A stretch of DNA of 64,000 nt from Conyzicola nivalis_A (GCF_040548875.1 NZ_JBEPSJ010000002.1:310001-374000), one strand, 5' to 3'; counted from the first letter of the stretch, positions 11,746 to 20,349 are shown. Notes: a model not told the origin generated them from the letters alone. Program-made: numbers and translations.

Positions 11746-11943
11746 GCGAGCAATCGGGGCGCGCAGAAGGGGTTGATCCCAGATGCTGCCGAATGCTCAA
11801 GGATTAAACACGTTCGTAACACGGGAGGCGGTTTGACCGCGCAGACGCTACAGTCGCGGGCTGGCCGCACGCCGCCGATGGCGCCCGGTCCGCCTCATGG
11901 CGTGGGTGCGGCCGGCACTACGGCGACGGGGGTGCGGTCGGCC

Positions 11944-12516
11944 CTACGGCGCGGGGGTGTAGTCGGCGCCGAGCACGATTGTGACGGGGGCGCCGAGGAA
12001 TGCGGTGCTCTCGCGGATCTCGCCGACGCCCAGCGCGCCGACGAGGCCGCGCGCGATGTCCTCGTCTGCCGGGTTGCTGTAGTAGACGGTGGTCTTCTCG
12101 ACGTCGCTCGTCGAGGCGGTGGTCGTGGTGCCCACGGGCCAGCCGGCCGCGGCGAGCGCGTCTCCGGCGACGGCCTGCTGGCCTGCGACCGGCGTGCCGT
12201 TCAGCACGGTGATCGTGATGAGTCGGGCCGGGTCGATGGTGGCCGGGTCGGTCAGGGGCAGCGCGGTGGGCGTCGGCTCCTCGGTCGGGGCCGCGACCGA
12301 CTCGGCGGGTGCCGGGAGTCCGGGGATCTCGAAGCGAACGCTCGGGTCGATCAGCGACAGCGTGAACAGCCCGCCGACGACGAGCACACCGGTCGCCAGC
12401 GCGGCCCAGGCGAACCCGATCCAGCCGCCGCCCCGCTTCTTCGGAGCGCGGTGCGCACCGACGCGCACCAGGTCCTTGGGCAGGTCGTCGAACAGGTCTT
12501 TCGGAAAACTGGCCAT
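11944..12516 (-). CDS. LytR C-terminal-domain protein
   Basis: 190 residues. The N-terminal ~30 residues are cytoplasmic and basic, one TM spans ~32-54 (IGFAWAALATGVLVVGGLFTL), a Pro/Thr linker follows, and a LytR_C domain occupies ~98-186 with the motif TITVLNGTPVAGQ and VYYSNPADEDIARGLV. LytR_C domains occur in actinobacterial cell-envelope proteins but carry no LCP phosphotransferase here. It begins 8 nt after the DUF3263 gene stop, forming a conserved two-gene operon. The envelope role is inferred from topology. Confidence 0.88.
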   Translation of the reverse strand: MASFPKDLFDDLPKDLVRVGAHRAPKKRGGGWIGFAWAALATGVLVVGGLFTLSLIDPSVRFEIPGLPAPAESVAAPTEEPTPTALPLTDPATIDPARLITITVLNGTPVAGQQAVAGDALAAAGWPVGTTTTASTSDVEKTTVYYSNPADEDIARGLVGALGVGEIRESTAFLGAPVTIVLGADYTPAP

Positions 12517-12524
12517 AGTTCTAT

Positions 12525-12857
12525 TCAGTCGTTTCGTCTGGCAGGCGGTAATCGGCTATCTCCGCCTGGCGTGAAAGCTCGCGATGCCCTGGTGTGCACG
12601 CGCGAGGCTCTGGCGCGTTGCAAGCGTTTGATGAGCATGGGATCGCGGCGCACGGCATCGGGTGAATCGATCACGGCGTTCAGCAACTGATAATACCGGG
12701 CGGCCGAAAGGTCGAAGACGTCTCGAATTGCCTCTTCCTTCGCCCCGGGATGTCGCCACAACTGCCGTTCGAACTCGAGGATGGCGATTTCGCGGTCGGT
12801 GAGCGTGCGACTGATCGGATGATCCGACTCGACACTCTCCTGCACGGTTCCCCTCAC
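12525..12857 (-). CDS. DUF3263 domain protein (small DNA-binding-like)
   Basis: 110 residues with GTG start at 12857 (or GTG at 12845). The core LTDREIAILEFERQLWRHPG and DLSAARYYQLLNAVIDSP resembles a helix-turn-helix and is the DUF3263 signature; RRDPMLIKRLQR follows. The family is restricted to actinobacteria and has unknown function, possibly DNA binding. The C-terminal 25 residues are basic. It lies upstream of the LytR_C gene in the same direction with an 8-nt gap. Confidence 0.85.
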   Translation of the reverse strand: MRGTVQESVESDHPISRTLTDREIAILEFERQLWRHPGAKEEAIRDVFDLSAARYYQLLNAVIDSPDAVRRDPMLIKRLQRARASRVHTRASRAFTPGGDSRLPPARRND

Positions 12858-12948
12858 GTTGCCGCAAGCCTAAGGCAGGCTCTCCGTACGATCGCCCAAT
12901 GAGGTCGGCAGTTCGGCACTGCGTCTGCCCCGGCAATCTCCAGCGAAG

Positions 12949-12967
12949 TTAGGATAGCCTAAGCGCA
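12949..12967 (+). promoter_or_regulatory. DtxR/IdeR-like iron box upstream of hmuT
   Basis: TTAGGATAGCCTAAGCGCA matches 15 of 19 positions of the DtxR consensus as I recall it. It ends on the hmuT ATG. TAGCCT inside it could also serve as a -10 for a leaderless transcript. Iron-loaded repressor here would shut off hmuT. Confidence 0.75.
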
Positions 12968-14079
12968 TGACGACCTTCCCCCGGCGCACACGGCGAGGCG
13001 GAGCGATTCTCGCCGCGGCGCTCGTGGTGCTCGCCCTCGGCGCATGCTCGGCACCCGGAGCCGCCTCCCCCGACGCGAAGCCGACCGCCGACCAGTCGGT
13101 CCCCCTCGCCGAGCTCGAGCTGCTCGACGACCCGAGGGCGTTCGAGGGTCCGACGACGGCCGTGCTCGCGAATTCGTCTGTCACCCCGGTGATGGCGGAT
13201 CCCGAGCAGACTCTGCCGGCATCCGTCGTCTCGCACGACCTCGACGGCGACCTCCCCGTCACCGTGACCTCGACCGACCGTGTTCTCGGCCTCGACATCT
13301 CCGGCTCGATAGCGTCGACCATCTTCGGTCTCGGCATGGGCGACAGCGTCGTGGGTCGCGACGTGTCGACGACCTTCCCCGAGGCGGCCGACCTGCCGCT
13401 CATCACGTCCGGCGGTCACGCCGTGAGCAGCGAGGCCGTGCTCGCGTTGCGCCCCACGCTGCTCATCACCGACGGCACCATCGGGCCGATCGACGTGATC
13501 CAGCAGTTGCGCGAGGCCGGAATCACGGTCGTCTTCGTCGACACCGACCCGAGCATGGCGGGGGTGAGCGAGCTGGCGCGCCAGGTCGCCGCGGCGCTCG
13601 GCGTCGTGCCCGCAGGCGAGGCGCTGGCCACGCAGCTCTCCACGGCGATCACCGACAAGATCACCGAGATTGCCGCGATCGCGCCGCAGGACGCCGCCGA
13701 CAAGGTGCGCATCCTCTTCCTCTATCTGCGCGGCGGATCGGGCATCTACTACCTGTTCGGCGAGGAGTCGGGCGCCGACGAGCTGATCGAGGGGGTCGGC
13801 GGCATCGACGTCGCCGGCGAGATCGGCTGGACCGGCATGAAGCCGATGACGGATGAAGCGCTGGTGGCAGCCAACCCCGACCTGATCCTCGTGATGAGCG
13901 ACGGTATCGAGAGCGCCGGGGGCGTCGACGGGCTGATCGAGACGAAGCCCGCGATCGGGCTCACCGCCGCGGGTCAGCACCGCCGGTTCGTCGACATGGC
14001 CGACGGCGAGATCCTGAGCTTCGGGCCGCGCGTGCCCGAGGTGCTCGACGCGCTCGCGCGGGCGATCTACGCGCCGTAG
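12967..14079 (+). CDS. hmuT: Heme/iron-siderophore ABC substrate-binding lipoprotein (HmuT-like)
   Basis: 370 residues. It starts with RR then a hydrophobic signal and lipobox LGAC (Cys ~27), so it is membrane-anchored outside the cell. The mature part is a Peripla_BP_2 (class III) domain: DRVLGLDISGS (~103), DSVVGRDVSTTFPEA (~125), ALRPTLLITDG (~160) and FGPRVPEVLDALA near the end, typical of HmuT. It would hand heme to an HmuUV permease/ATPase, but neither is adjacent. A DtxR-like box directly precedes the ATG, implying induction under iron limitation. A GxHAVSSEAVLAL segment is characteristic of the heme-binding subfamily. Confidence 0.87.
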   Translation: MTTFPRRTRRGGAILAAALVVLALGACSAPGAASPDAKPTADQSVPLAELELLDDPRAFEGPTTAVLANSSVTPVMADPEQTLPASVVSHDLDGDLPVTVTSTDRVLGLDISGSIASTIFGLGMGDSVVGRDVSTTFPEAADLPLITSGGHAVSSEAVLALRPTLLITDGTIGPIDVIQQLREAGITVVFVDTDPSMAGVSELARQVAAALGVVPAGEALATQLSTAITDKITEIAAIAPQDAADKVRILFLYLRGGSGIYYLFGEESGADELIEGVGGIDVAGEIGWTGMKPMTDEALVAANPDLILVMSDGIESAGGVDGLIETKPAIGLTAAGQHRRFVDMADGEILSFGPRVPEVLDALARAIYAP

Positions 14080-14110
14080 CCGCGGGCCGGCGCGGGTTGT
14101 CACCGGTGGG

Positions 14111-14125
14111 CGCACACTTTGTGCG
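14111..14125 (+). terminator. Short hairpin after hmuT
   Basis: CGCACA/TGTGCG with a CTT loop, 32 nt past the hmuT stop. It has no T tract and is only a weak candidate terminator. Confidence 0.3.
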
Positions 14126-14162
14126 TCTAGGTTCGTGCGCGCGGTTCCCCCCGCCGCGAAAT

Positions 14163-14210
14163 TTGCGGGAGAACGACTTATACCGGCCGAGTTAGGTCGT
14201 TTTGCCGCAA
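14163..14210. repeat. Imperfect inverted repeat, arm ~15 bp
   Basis: TTGCGGGAGAACGAC (14163-14177) pairs with GTCGTTTTGCCGCAA (14196-14210) with two mismatches across an 18-nt loop. It lies in the 300-nt gap between hmuT and the DUF2332 gene, where no coding region is supported. The structure could be a REP-like element or a transcript end signal. Confidence 0.55.
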
Positions 14211-14248
14211 GTCAAGGGGCGTGCGGCTCCTGCCCGGGATGGCGGGCG

Positions 14249-14311
14249 GCGCGAGTTGTCACTAACGGGGCCAACCCGGCGCGAGATAGCCCCGTTCGTG
14301 ACAACTCGCGC
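14249..14311. repeat. Long two-part inverted repeat
   Basis: GCGCGAGTTGTCAC (14249-14262) pairs perfectly with GTGACAACTCGCGC (14298-14311), and ACGGGGC (14265-14271) with GCCCCGT (14289-14295), separated by a 2x2 mismatch, with a 17-nt loop. A related sequence, GCGCGGGTTGTCAC, sits at about 14091-14104. This looks like a REP/palindromic unit rather than a simple terminator. Confidence 0.7.
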
Positions 14312-14379
14312 GTCCGCCGAGCGTCGGCGCGGCTGCGCGGCGCGCAGGCACCGGCGCGCGGCGCGAGCACACCGCGCGC

Positions 14380-15474
14380 TCACCCCCGCGGAAGCCAGTC
14401 GATGCGGTCGCCGTGCGGCGCGACGAAGGCGAGCGGGTCGCCGTCGAGCGCGAGCGCGAACCTGCCGCGCAACTGCTCGTGGTTCAATCCGGTGGCGGCT
14501 TCCAGACCGGAGACCACGCTCGGAAACAACCCGGCCGCCTCGAGCGACAGCCACCGCGCGTCGAGCGCCTCGACGGCCCGCACAAACCGCTCGCGCTCGG
14601 CCCGCACGACGTAGACGAGCACACCGCTCGACACCACGACGAGGGTCGCGCCCGTAGGGGCCCGCGCCGCGAGCCCCGGCAGCGCCTCGGTCACGTCGCC
14701 CGCGACCAACAGCGGCGGGTCGGCGCGCGCGATCTCCATCGCGGCACGCAGCCGCGCGAGCCGCGCCGTCTGCTCGGGCCAGATCAGCGTCTCGAGCCAG
14801 CGCGAGTCGTCGTCCGACGCGACGTCGAGCGGCGCGAGGTCGATGCCCGCCCGCCACACGATCTGCGGCAGGCGCTCGGGCGGCGGCACGAGGCCGTTGG
14901 TCGCGCACTCGAGCAGCACAGCGCTGGGTCCGTCGACGGGATGCAGCGGCTCGCCACCGTCGTAGCGGTAGCTGAACCGGTCGGGGTAGAGGCAGAGACC
15001 CGCGGATGCCCCGACCTCCAGCAACGCGATCGGCCCGGGTATCGCGGCGAGCACGGGCATCAGCGCGGCACAGCGCAGCGGCTCGTTGGTCTGCGTGAGA
15101 CGCACGAGCGCCTCGGCCCGCACGAGCGGCCAGTGATCGAGCACGAACTCGCGCCACGGGCCGAAGTCGCCGACGGGCGCTCCGACCAGACGGGACACGG
15201 CGAACAGCAGGGCGGGCTGCCGACGCTGCGGGGGCAGCTCGTCGATCGCTGCGAGCAGCTCGGCGTCGGCCGCGACCCCGGTCGCCCAGCCGGCGTAGAC
15301 CGCCGATTCGCCGCGCGCCTCGGCGGCAGCGAATCGCTCGTACCGCGCCGCGGTGGTCTCGGGGGCGGAGGGCGTGCCCGGCGAGGTGGTCTCAGTCACG
15401 GTCGCCTCAGGCGCAGAAGGCGTGCCCGCCGCGGAGGTCTCGGGGGCCGATGACGTGCCGGGCTCAGTGCTCAC
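14380..15474 (-). CDS. DUF2332 family protein
   Basis: 364 residues. GTG at 15474 has an AGAGGA site upstream and no later start exists before the conserved domain. Residues 1-~42 are a Thr/Pro/Ala-rich, repetitive tail (TPSAPE twice); DUF2332 then runs from RYERFAAAEARGES to the end, with LLEVGASAGLCLYPDRFSYRY (~168-188) resembling a Rossmann methyltransferase-like glycine loop, and VVVSSGVLVYV. Function is unknown; the fold suggests a SAM-binding or similar enzyme, which is inference. It lies between two iron-boxed genes but shows no iron box of its own. Confidence 0.85.
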   Translation of the reverse strand: MSTEPGTSSAPETSAAGTPSAPEATVTETTSPGTPSAPETTAARYERFAAAEARGESAVYAGWATGVAADAELLAAIDELPPQRRQPALLFAVSRLVGAPVGDFGPWREFVLDHWPLVRAEALVRLTQTNEPLRCAALMPVLAAIPGPIALLEVGASAGLCLYPDRFSYRYDGGEPLHPVDGPSAVLLECATNGLVPPPERLPQIVWRAGIDLAPLDVASDDDSRWLETLIWPEQTARLARLRAAMEIARADPPLLVAGDVTEALPGLAARAPTGATLVVVSSGVLVYVVRAERERFVRAVEALDARWLSLEAAGLFPSVVSGLEAATGLNHEQLRGRFALALDGDPLAFVAPHGDRIDWLPRG

Positions 15475-15580
15475 CGAAGCATCCTCTCAGCATTTCGAGC
15501 CCGGCCCCGCTTTAACGCGACCGTTAAACGCACGCGGGCGCCCGCCGACCCGAGGATCGACCGGCGCCCGCGCGCGCTGC

Positions 15581-18500
15581 CTACTTCTTGCGGCGGCGCA
15601 CCACGACCACGGCGACGACGGCCGCGACGATCACGAGCAGCGCGAGCGCGGCCCAGATGATCCAGGTGAGGTCGTCGGTCGTCGACACGGGCTCGATCTC
15701 GTCGTCGGCGGTGGCGGAGACCGTCGCCGCCTCGTCGTCCTCCGCGACCGCGCAGTCGGCGGCGGTCGAGAAGGCGAGGGTCACGGGGTCGAGAGCTTCG
15801 CCGCTCGGGTAGGTGCCGAACGCCGCGGATCCCGCGTCGGTCAGCGTGGCCGGGGCCGCGGTGATAGTCACCGAACCCTCGTCGTTCTCGATGACGCCGG
15901 TCAGGTCGAGGTCGGCGAACTCCACGGACTTCGAGTCGATGGCGGTGCCGTCCTGGGTCGTGCCCGAGATGTCGAGCAGCAGCACGCCGGTGGTGGCGTC
16001 GATCAGCCTGACCTGCGGGTTGGAGACGATGGTGTTGAGAACTCCCCCGTGGCCGGTGAAGGCGATCGATCCGGCGAAGGCGAGCGAGCCCTCCCCGGTC
16101 TCCGCGTCGTAGCCGCCCGTTCCGGCAGACCAGCCGAAGTTCGGCACGGCGTAGGTGGCGCCGTCGGCGACGGTCCACTCGCCGTGGGCGATCGCGCCGC
16201 TGATGTAGGCGCGGAATGACTCCTTGAAGCCCCAGGTCAGCGTCGCGTCGTCGACGACACAGCCGACGGCCGCGGTGGTCGACGCGGCCTCGGCGATGTT
16301 CAGCTCGACGCCGCGGTCGACTGATCCTTGGAAGGTCAGGGTGTGCAGACCGCTGAGGCCGGCCGGGAGGCGGCCCGTCCAGGTGACGACACCCGCGGCA
16401 TCCGCCGTCGCATTGGTGTCTAGCACTGTCGGCGTCGAGTAGATGACGACGAGAATGCCCTTCTCATTCGGCTGGAAACCGGTCGCGGTGATGATGACTT
16501 CGTCGCCCGCGGTGAGCTCGGTGCCCTGCGCGACCTGGATGCCGGTGGTCGCCGGCGGGGTGGGCGCAGCCTTGTTCGGCGCCTTGAACGAGGCGACCGT
16601 CGCACCGATCGACGAGACGGCGTTCGGGGCGCCGATGACGAAGCTCACCGCGTCGAGCGCGGTGCCCGCCTCGTAGAACCCCGACCCGTTGAGCGCGAAC
16701 ACCGAGGCGCCCTGGCTGGTGAGCGCAGCGGGCACGCCCGAATAGGAGACGGTGTTGTTCGGGGTGGAGCGGGTGGCTGCCGCCAGATTGAGAGTGGCGA
16801 ACGGGATGGCGCCGCCGCCGTTTACGCTCACGAGCAGTGTTCCCTGGCTGGCGTTGTCGACGCGCACGACGGGGTTGCCGATCGAGACATCCAGAAGTCC
16901 CGCGTGTCCGGAGAACCGCACCGAGCCGCTGTACGCCGAGGTGCCGACGCCGGTCGCCCGGTCGAAGGTGCCGCCCGCGGCCTGGCCGAAGGTGAAGACG
17001 CCGCCGGATGCTCCGACGCCGGAGGTGGTGATGGTTCCCTTCGCGATGGGGCCTGCCACGTAGTCGCGGAACGACTGCTTGACACCCCAGGTGAGGGAGC
17101 CGGCGCCGACGGTCTTCTCCGCGACGGTCACCGAGGCGGTGCCGGCGGATCCGGTGAAGTCGAGCGTGTTGCCGGGCACGAAGGTGGCGGTGAACTGCTG
17201 CACTCCGGCGGCGAGTCCGCCCACAGGCAGGCTGGCAGCACCGCCTGCGACGGCGACCGTGCCGAGCGGGGTGGAGCCGAGGCTGAACGCGACGGCGCCG
17301 ACCGCGGTAGGGGGCGTGACCTGGGCGGTGAGAGTGGTCGAACCGCCGACGGTCACGGCGACGGGTGCCGCGCTGAGTGTGGTGGTCGTCGGTACCGCGA
17401 CCGGCGCGGTCGCGAAGGTCACGGGCGTGTAGGTCTCGAACGCGGGGTAGGCGACTCCGCCGCCCGGGTAGGTGTAGATGCCGTAGTTGCCGGTGGCCGG
17501 TTCCTTGTCGTAGCCGGGCTTGACCAGCAGCTGCACGCTGAACGTGCCGTCGGCGTTGATCGCGACGGCTCCTGCTGCGGCGCCGCCGATGGTCGCGACG
17601 TCGGCCGGGTTGACGACCCACTTGCCGCCCGGAGCGACCGGGCGGGCCGCGGAGGTCGCACCCGCGCTGGCCTTCCACACGGTGGCGAACTTGCCGAACG
17701 ACACGTAGACGCCGCCGAACTTGCCCGCGAGCGGCGGGCGTGCCGCGTTGGTGGCCGCACCGACGGGCGAGAAGCCGGATCCGGTGACCGTGACGGTCTC
17801 TCCCGCGCTCGAGATCGTCGACTTGGAGACGGTGACCTTGGGGGTGGAGACGAAGCTGATCGGCGTGTAGGTCTCGAACGCCGGGTAGGCGACTCCGCCG
17901 CCCGGGTAGGTGTAGATGCCGTAGTTGCCGGTGGCCGGCTCCTTGTCGTAGCCGGGCTTGACGAGCAGCTGCACGCTGAACGTGCCGTCGGCGTTGATCG
18001 CGACACCGCCGGCAGCTGCGCCGCCGATGGTCGCGACGTCGGCCGGGTTGACGACCCACTTGCCGCCAGGGGCGACCGGGCGGGCCGCGGAGGTCGCACC
18101 CGCGCTGGCCTTCCACACGGTGGCGAACTTGCCGAACGACACGTAGACGCCGCCGAACTTGTCCTTGAGCGGCGGGCGTGCCGCGTTGGTGGCCGCACCG
18201 ACGGGCGAGAAGCCCGCGCCGGTGACGGTGACGATCTCGCCCGCGTCGACGACGGAGGTCTTCGAGACGACGACGGTCGGCGTGGTGACGACGGGGGCGG
18301 CGGTGACGGTGACGACGGCCGCGGCCGAGGTGGAGGCCGCGAACAGCGCGGCGTCGGCCGGGACGAAGCGGGCGGTGATGCTGTGGGCTCCGGCGGCGGC
18401 AAACGGGACGCTCGTCGAGGCGGCTCCGGATGCCACGGGTGCGGCTCCGAGCGACGTGGCACCGTCGAAGAACTCGACCGATCCGGCGGCGTTCGCCGGG

Positions 18501-19267
18501 GTGACAGTTGCGCCGAGCGCGACGGGCGCTCCGACGACGGCCGAGGCCGGAGCGGTGAGGGCGACGGTCGTGGCGGCCGCGACGGGCTGCGCGACGATCG
18601 CGAGCTGGATCGTCAACGGGTCGAGGGCGGAGCCGACGACGCGCTTGCCGGCCGCGGCATCGCCGGTCGATCCGAACGTGGCGAGCGTCGCCGCGCCCTC
18701 CGCGGTGATCGCGGTCGGCACCGAGGCCAGGGTGATGAGCGTGCCCTCGGCGTTGACGGTGGGAGTGACACCGGAGAGGTCGAGGGTGGCGACCGTGCGG
18801 TTCGCGAGCGGCGCCTTGGGCAGCTCGGGGTTCGTGCTGTGCGAGTCGCCCGCGGTCTGGCCAGCGATCGTGCCGGTGTCGCCCGTGATGGTGACGACGG
18901 GGTTCGAGATGTAGAAGTAGTTGCCCGAGGCGACGCCGGGCGCCGGCGGGCCGGCGAAGTAGCCGATGCGCGCGTTGCCGGTGAAGTTCAGTGTGCCGGT
19001 CTTCGTCACCGGGTCGTAGGTCGACGAAGTCGCGGCGGGGAAGGCGAACGTGTCAGCGGCCGTCTGCGTGGCTCCCCCGGCGACTCCGCGCGTGGTGAAG
19101 ATCGCGCGGTAGTCGGCGGCGATCCCCCAGTCGAGGCTTCCGCCGGTGACCGTGGCGGGGGCGGCCGAGGCCGGCGCGGTGACGATGATGCTGCCGCCGG
19201 CGACGAGGGCGGCGGCGATGAACGCAGCCGCCCATCTGCTCAGGCGTGAGGTGACTGCTGTGTTCAC
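15581..19267 (-). CDS. Giant HtaA-domain heme-binding surface protein
   Basis: About 1228 residues. A signal peptide (SRWAAAFIAAALVAGG... ending ASA-A) is followed by three HtaA-type domains: one N-terminal (begins GSLDWGIAADYRA), two C-terminal (GSLTWGVKQSFRDYV and ATLTWGFKESFRAYI). Between them are Ig-like Big_3-type domains and two ~146-residue direct repeats (VSK-S-V-DAGE-VTVTG-GFSPVG). The C-terminus is Asp/Glu-rich, then a TM (WIIWAALALLVIVAAVVAV) and RRRKK, so it is anchored in the membrane without LPXTG. HtaA domains bind heme in Corynebacterium. GTG at 19267 suits the signal peptide; GTG 19279 or 19309 are alternatives. A strong promoter with a DtxR-like box lies upstream. Confidence 0.9.
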   Translation of the reverse strand: MNTAVTSRLSRWAAAFIAAALVAGGSIIVTAPASAAPATVTGGSLDWGIAADYRAIFTTRGVAGGATQTAADTFAFPAATSSTYDPVTKTGTLNFTGNARIGYFAGPPAPGVASGNYFYISNPVVTITGDTGTIAGQTAGDSHSTNPELPKAPLANRTVATLDLSGVTPTVNAEGTLITLASVPTAITAEGAATLATFGSTGDAAAGKRVVGSALDPLTIQLAIVAQPVAAATTVALTAPASAVVGAPVALGATVTPANAAGSVEFFDGATSLGAAPVASGAASTSVPFAAAGAHSITARFVPADAALFAASTSAAAVVTVTAAPVVTTPTVVVSKTSVVDAGEIVTVTGAGFSPVGAATNAARPPLKDKFGGVYVSFGKFATVWKASAGATSAARPVAPGGKWVVNPADVATIGGAAAGGVAINADGTFSVQLLVKPGYDKEPATGNYGIYTYPGGGVAYPAFETYTPISFVSTPKVTVSKSTISSAGETVTVTGSGFSPVGAATNAARPPLAGKFGGVYVSFGKFATVWKASAGATSAARPVAPGGKWVVNPADVATIGGAAAGAVAINADGTFSVQLLVKPGYDKEPATGNYGIYTYPGGGVAYPAFETYTPVTFATAPVAVPTTTTLSAAPVAVTVGGSTTLTAQVTPPTAVGAVAFSLGSTPLGTVAVAGGAASLPVGGLAAGVQQFTATFVPGNTLDFTGSAGTASVTVAEKTVGAGSLTWGVKQSFRDYVAGPIAKGTITTSGVGASGGVFTFGQAAGGTFDRATGVGTSAYSGSVRFSGHAGLLDVSIGNPVVRVDNASQGTLLVSVNGGGAIPFATLNLAAATRSTPNNTVSYSGVPAALTSQGASVFALNGSGFYEAGTALDAVSFVIGAPNAVSSIGATVASFKAPNKAAPTPPATTGIQVAQGTELTAGDEVIITATGFQPNEKGILVVIYSTPTVLDTNATADAAGVVTWTGRLPAGLSGLHTLTFQGSVDRGVELNIAEAASTTAAVGCVVDDATLTWGFKESFRAYISGAIAHGEWTVADGATYAVPNFGWSAGTGGYDAETGEGSLAFAGSIAFTGHGGVLNTIVSNPQVRLIDATTGVLLLDISGTTQDGTAIDSKSVEFADLDLTGVIENDEGSVTITAAPATLTDAGSAAFGTYPSGEALDPVTLAFSTAADCAVAEDDEAATVSATADDEIEPVSTTDDLTWIIWAALALLVIVAAVVAVVVVRRRKK
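17424..18213 (-). repeat. Tandem 438-bp direct repeat inside the HtaA-protein gene
   Basis: Two near-identical units start at 17424 and 17862 (period 438 bp = 146 codons). The strongest identity covers about 350 bp of each (17424-17775 and 17862-18213); differences are scattered and mostly synonymous. The period keeps frame and suggests recent duplication or gene conversion. Confidence 0.9.
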
Positions 19268-19357
19268 GTGGTGGTTCACTCCAAGGGTCGCACCGGTTTT
19301 TCCGCGCACGAATAGGAGTTCGAAACGGAGGCACCGGCGCCGGGAAGGACGAATGAG

Positions 19358-19376
19358 TTAGCTTAGGCTGTGCTTA
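19358..19376 (-). promoter_or_regulatory. DtxR/IdeR-like iron box of the HtaA-protein gene
   Basis: On the minus strand the 19-mer TAAGCACAGCCTAAGCTAA agrees with the DtxR consensus at 14 of 19 positions. It begins at the predicted transcription start, so iron-bound repressor would block initiation. Confidence 0.72.
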
Positions 19377-19383
19377 CTTTGCG

Positions 19384-19413
19384 ACCCTATTGCCTCGATA
19401 CCCACCGTGTCAA
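19384..19413 (-). promoter_or_regulatory. Promoter of the HtaA-protein gene
   Basis: Reading leftward, a perfect TTGACA (19413-19408), an 18-nt spacer and TAGGGT (19389-19384) form a promoter. The start is expected near 19377, at the edge of the iron box, leaving a leader of ~110 nt before GTG 19267. Confidence 0.65.
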
Positions 19414-19435
19414 AGTTTTTGTTAGGTAACCCTTA

Positions 19436-19897
19436 TTAACGGGGCGCCGCTGCCGGGCGGTACATCGAGATGTGCGCGATCCCCGCCTCGTCGTACGGCT
19501 CACCGAAGGCCGAGAATCCGGCCTTCGCATACAGCGGTGCGACATACTCCTGAGCATGCAGCATCATGGCCTCGTGGCCGTAGAGGCTTAAGACCCTGTT
19601 CAACAGGATCTGCGCGAGTCCCTCGCCGCGGCGATCCTGGCGCACCACGACGCGGCCGACCACACGGTGGGCGTCGAGATGCTCGGGCGAGTCGTCGAAA
19701 AGCACACGCAGGTACGCGGCTGTACCGATGGCATCCGCAATATAGAAATGCTCGGCGACCTGATCGCGGTTGTCGAGCTCTTCTTCGTCGACCTTCTGCT
19801 CGACGAGGAAGACGTCGGTGCGCAGCTTCATGATCGAATAGAGCTCGCTGGTTGTGAGTTCGCCCCACTGCTTGTGGACGAGGGAACAATCGGGCAT
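19436..19897 (-). CDS. GNAT acetyltransferase, ElaA-like
   Basis: 153 residues. The ElaA-type GNAT layout is visible: LTTSELYSIMKLRTDVFLVEQ at the start, YIADAIGTAAYLRVL, and the acetyl-CoA loop in VGRVVVRQDRRGEGLAQILL (RxxGxG/A form: R-R-G-E-G-L-A), then PLYAKAGFSAFGEPYDEAGI. It would transfer an acetyl group from acetyl-CoA to an unknown amine; the cellular substrate is not known. It is divergent from msrB with 53 nt between the two starts. Confidence 0.9.
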   Translation of the reverse strand: MPDCSLVHKQWGELTTSELYSIMKLRTDVFLVEQKVDEEELDNRDQVAEHFYIADAIGTAAYLRVLFDDSPEHLDAHRVVGRVVVRQDRRGEGLAQILLNRVLSLYGHEAMMLHAQEYVAPLYAKAGFSAFGEPYDEAGIAHISMYRPAAAPR

Positions 19898-19950
19898 GAC
19901 CCCGAGTTTAATGTCAGGGGGAGACTTCCCTCTTCGTTAGGAGAACAGAC

Positions 19951-20349
19951 ATGACCACCAAGATCGTGAAGACCGAAGAAGAGTGGCTCGCCGAGCTCGG
20001 GCCGGTTCAGTACAAGATTCTGCGCGAGGCCGGCACCGAGCGCCCATGGTCGGGCGCCCTGCTGGACGAGAAGCGCGAGGGCATCTACACCTGTGGCGCC
20101 TGTGGCGCCGAGCTGTTCAAGAGCGGCGCCAAGTTCGACTCGGGCAGCGGATGGCCGAGCTTCTACGAATCGATCGACCCGGAGGCCGTCACCTTGGTCG
20201 TCGACAAGACGCTCGGGATGACCCGTACCGAGATCCGCTGCGCCACCTGCGACTCGCACCTCGGGCACCTGTTCGACGACGCGTACCAGACGCCCACCGG
20301 CGACCGGTACTGCATGAACTCGCTCTCGCTCGGGTTCAAGGAAGAGTAG
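19951..20349 (+). CDS. msrB: Peptide-methionine (R)-S-oxide reductase
   Basis: 132 residues, normal for MsrB. It carries both zinc-binding CxxC pairs, CGACG (residues ~47-51) and CATCDSHLGH (~91-100), and the FDSGSGWPSFY motif. The expected catalytic Cys is in RYCMNSLSL (~121-129). It reduces the R-epimer of methionine sulfoxide in proteins using thioredoxin. The gene has AGGAG upstream. The stop abuts the TTG start of the nitroreductase gene, so the two form an oxidative-stress operon. Confidence 0.96.
   Translation: MTTKIVKTEEEWLAELGPVQYKILREAGTERPWSGALLDEKREGIYTCGACGAELFKSGAKFDSGSGWPSFYESIDPEAVTLVVDKTLGMTRTEIRCATCDSHLGHLFDDAYQTPTGDRYCMNSLSLGFKEE

Noticed and set aside
17424..18213. Tandem 438-bp units as an assembly duplication
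   Set aside because: The copies differ at scattered, mostly synonymous sites and the period is in frame, so they are more likely real than an assembly artefact, though long reads could confirm.
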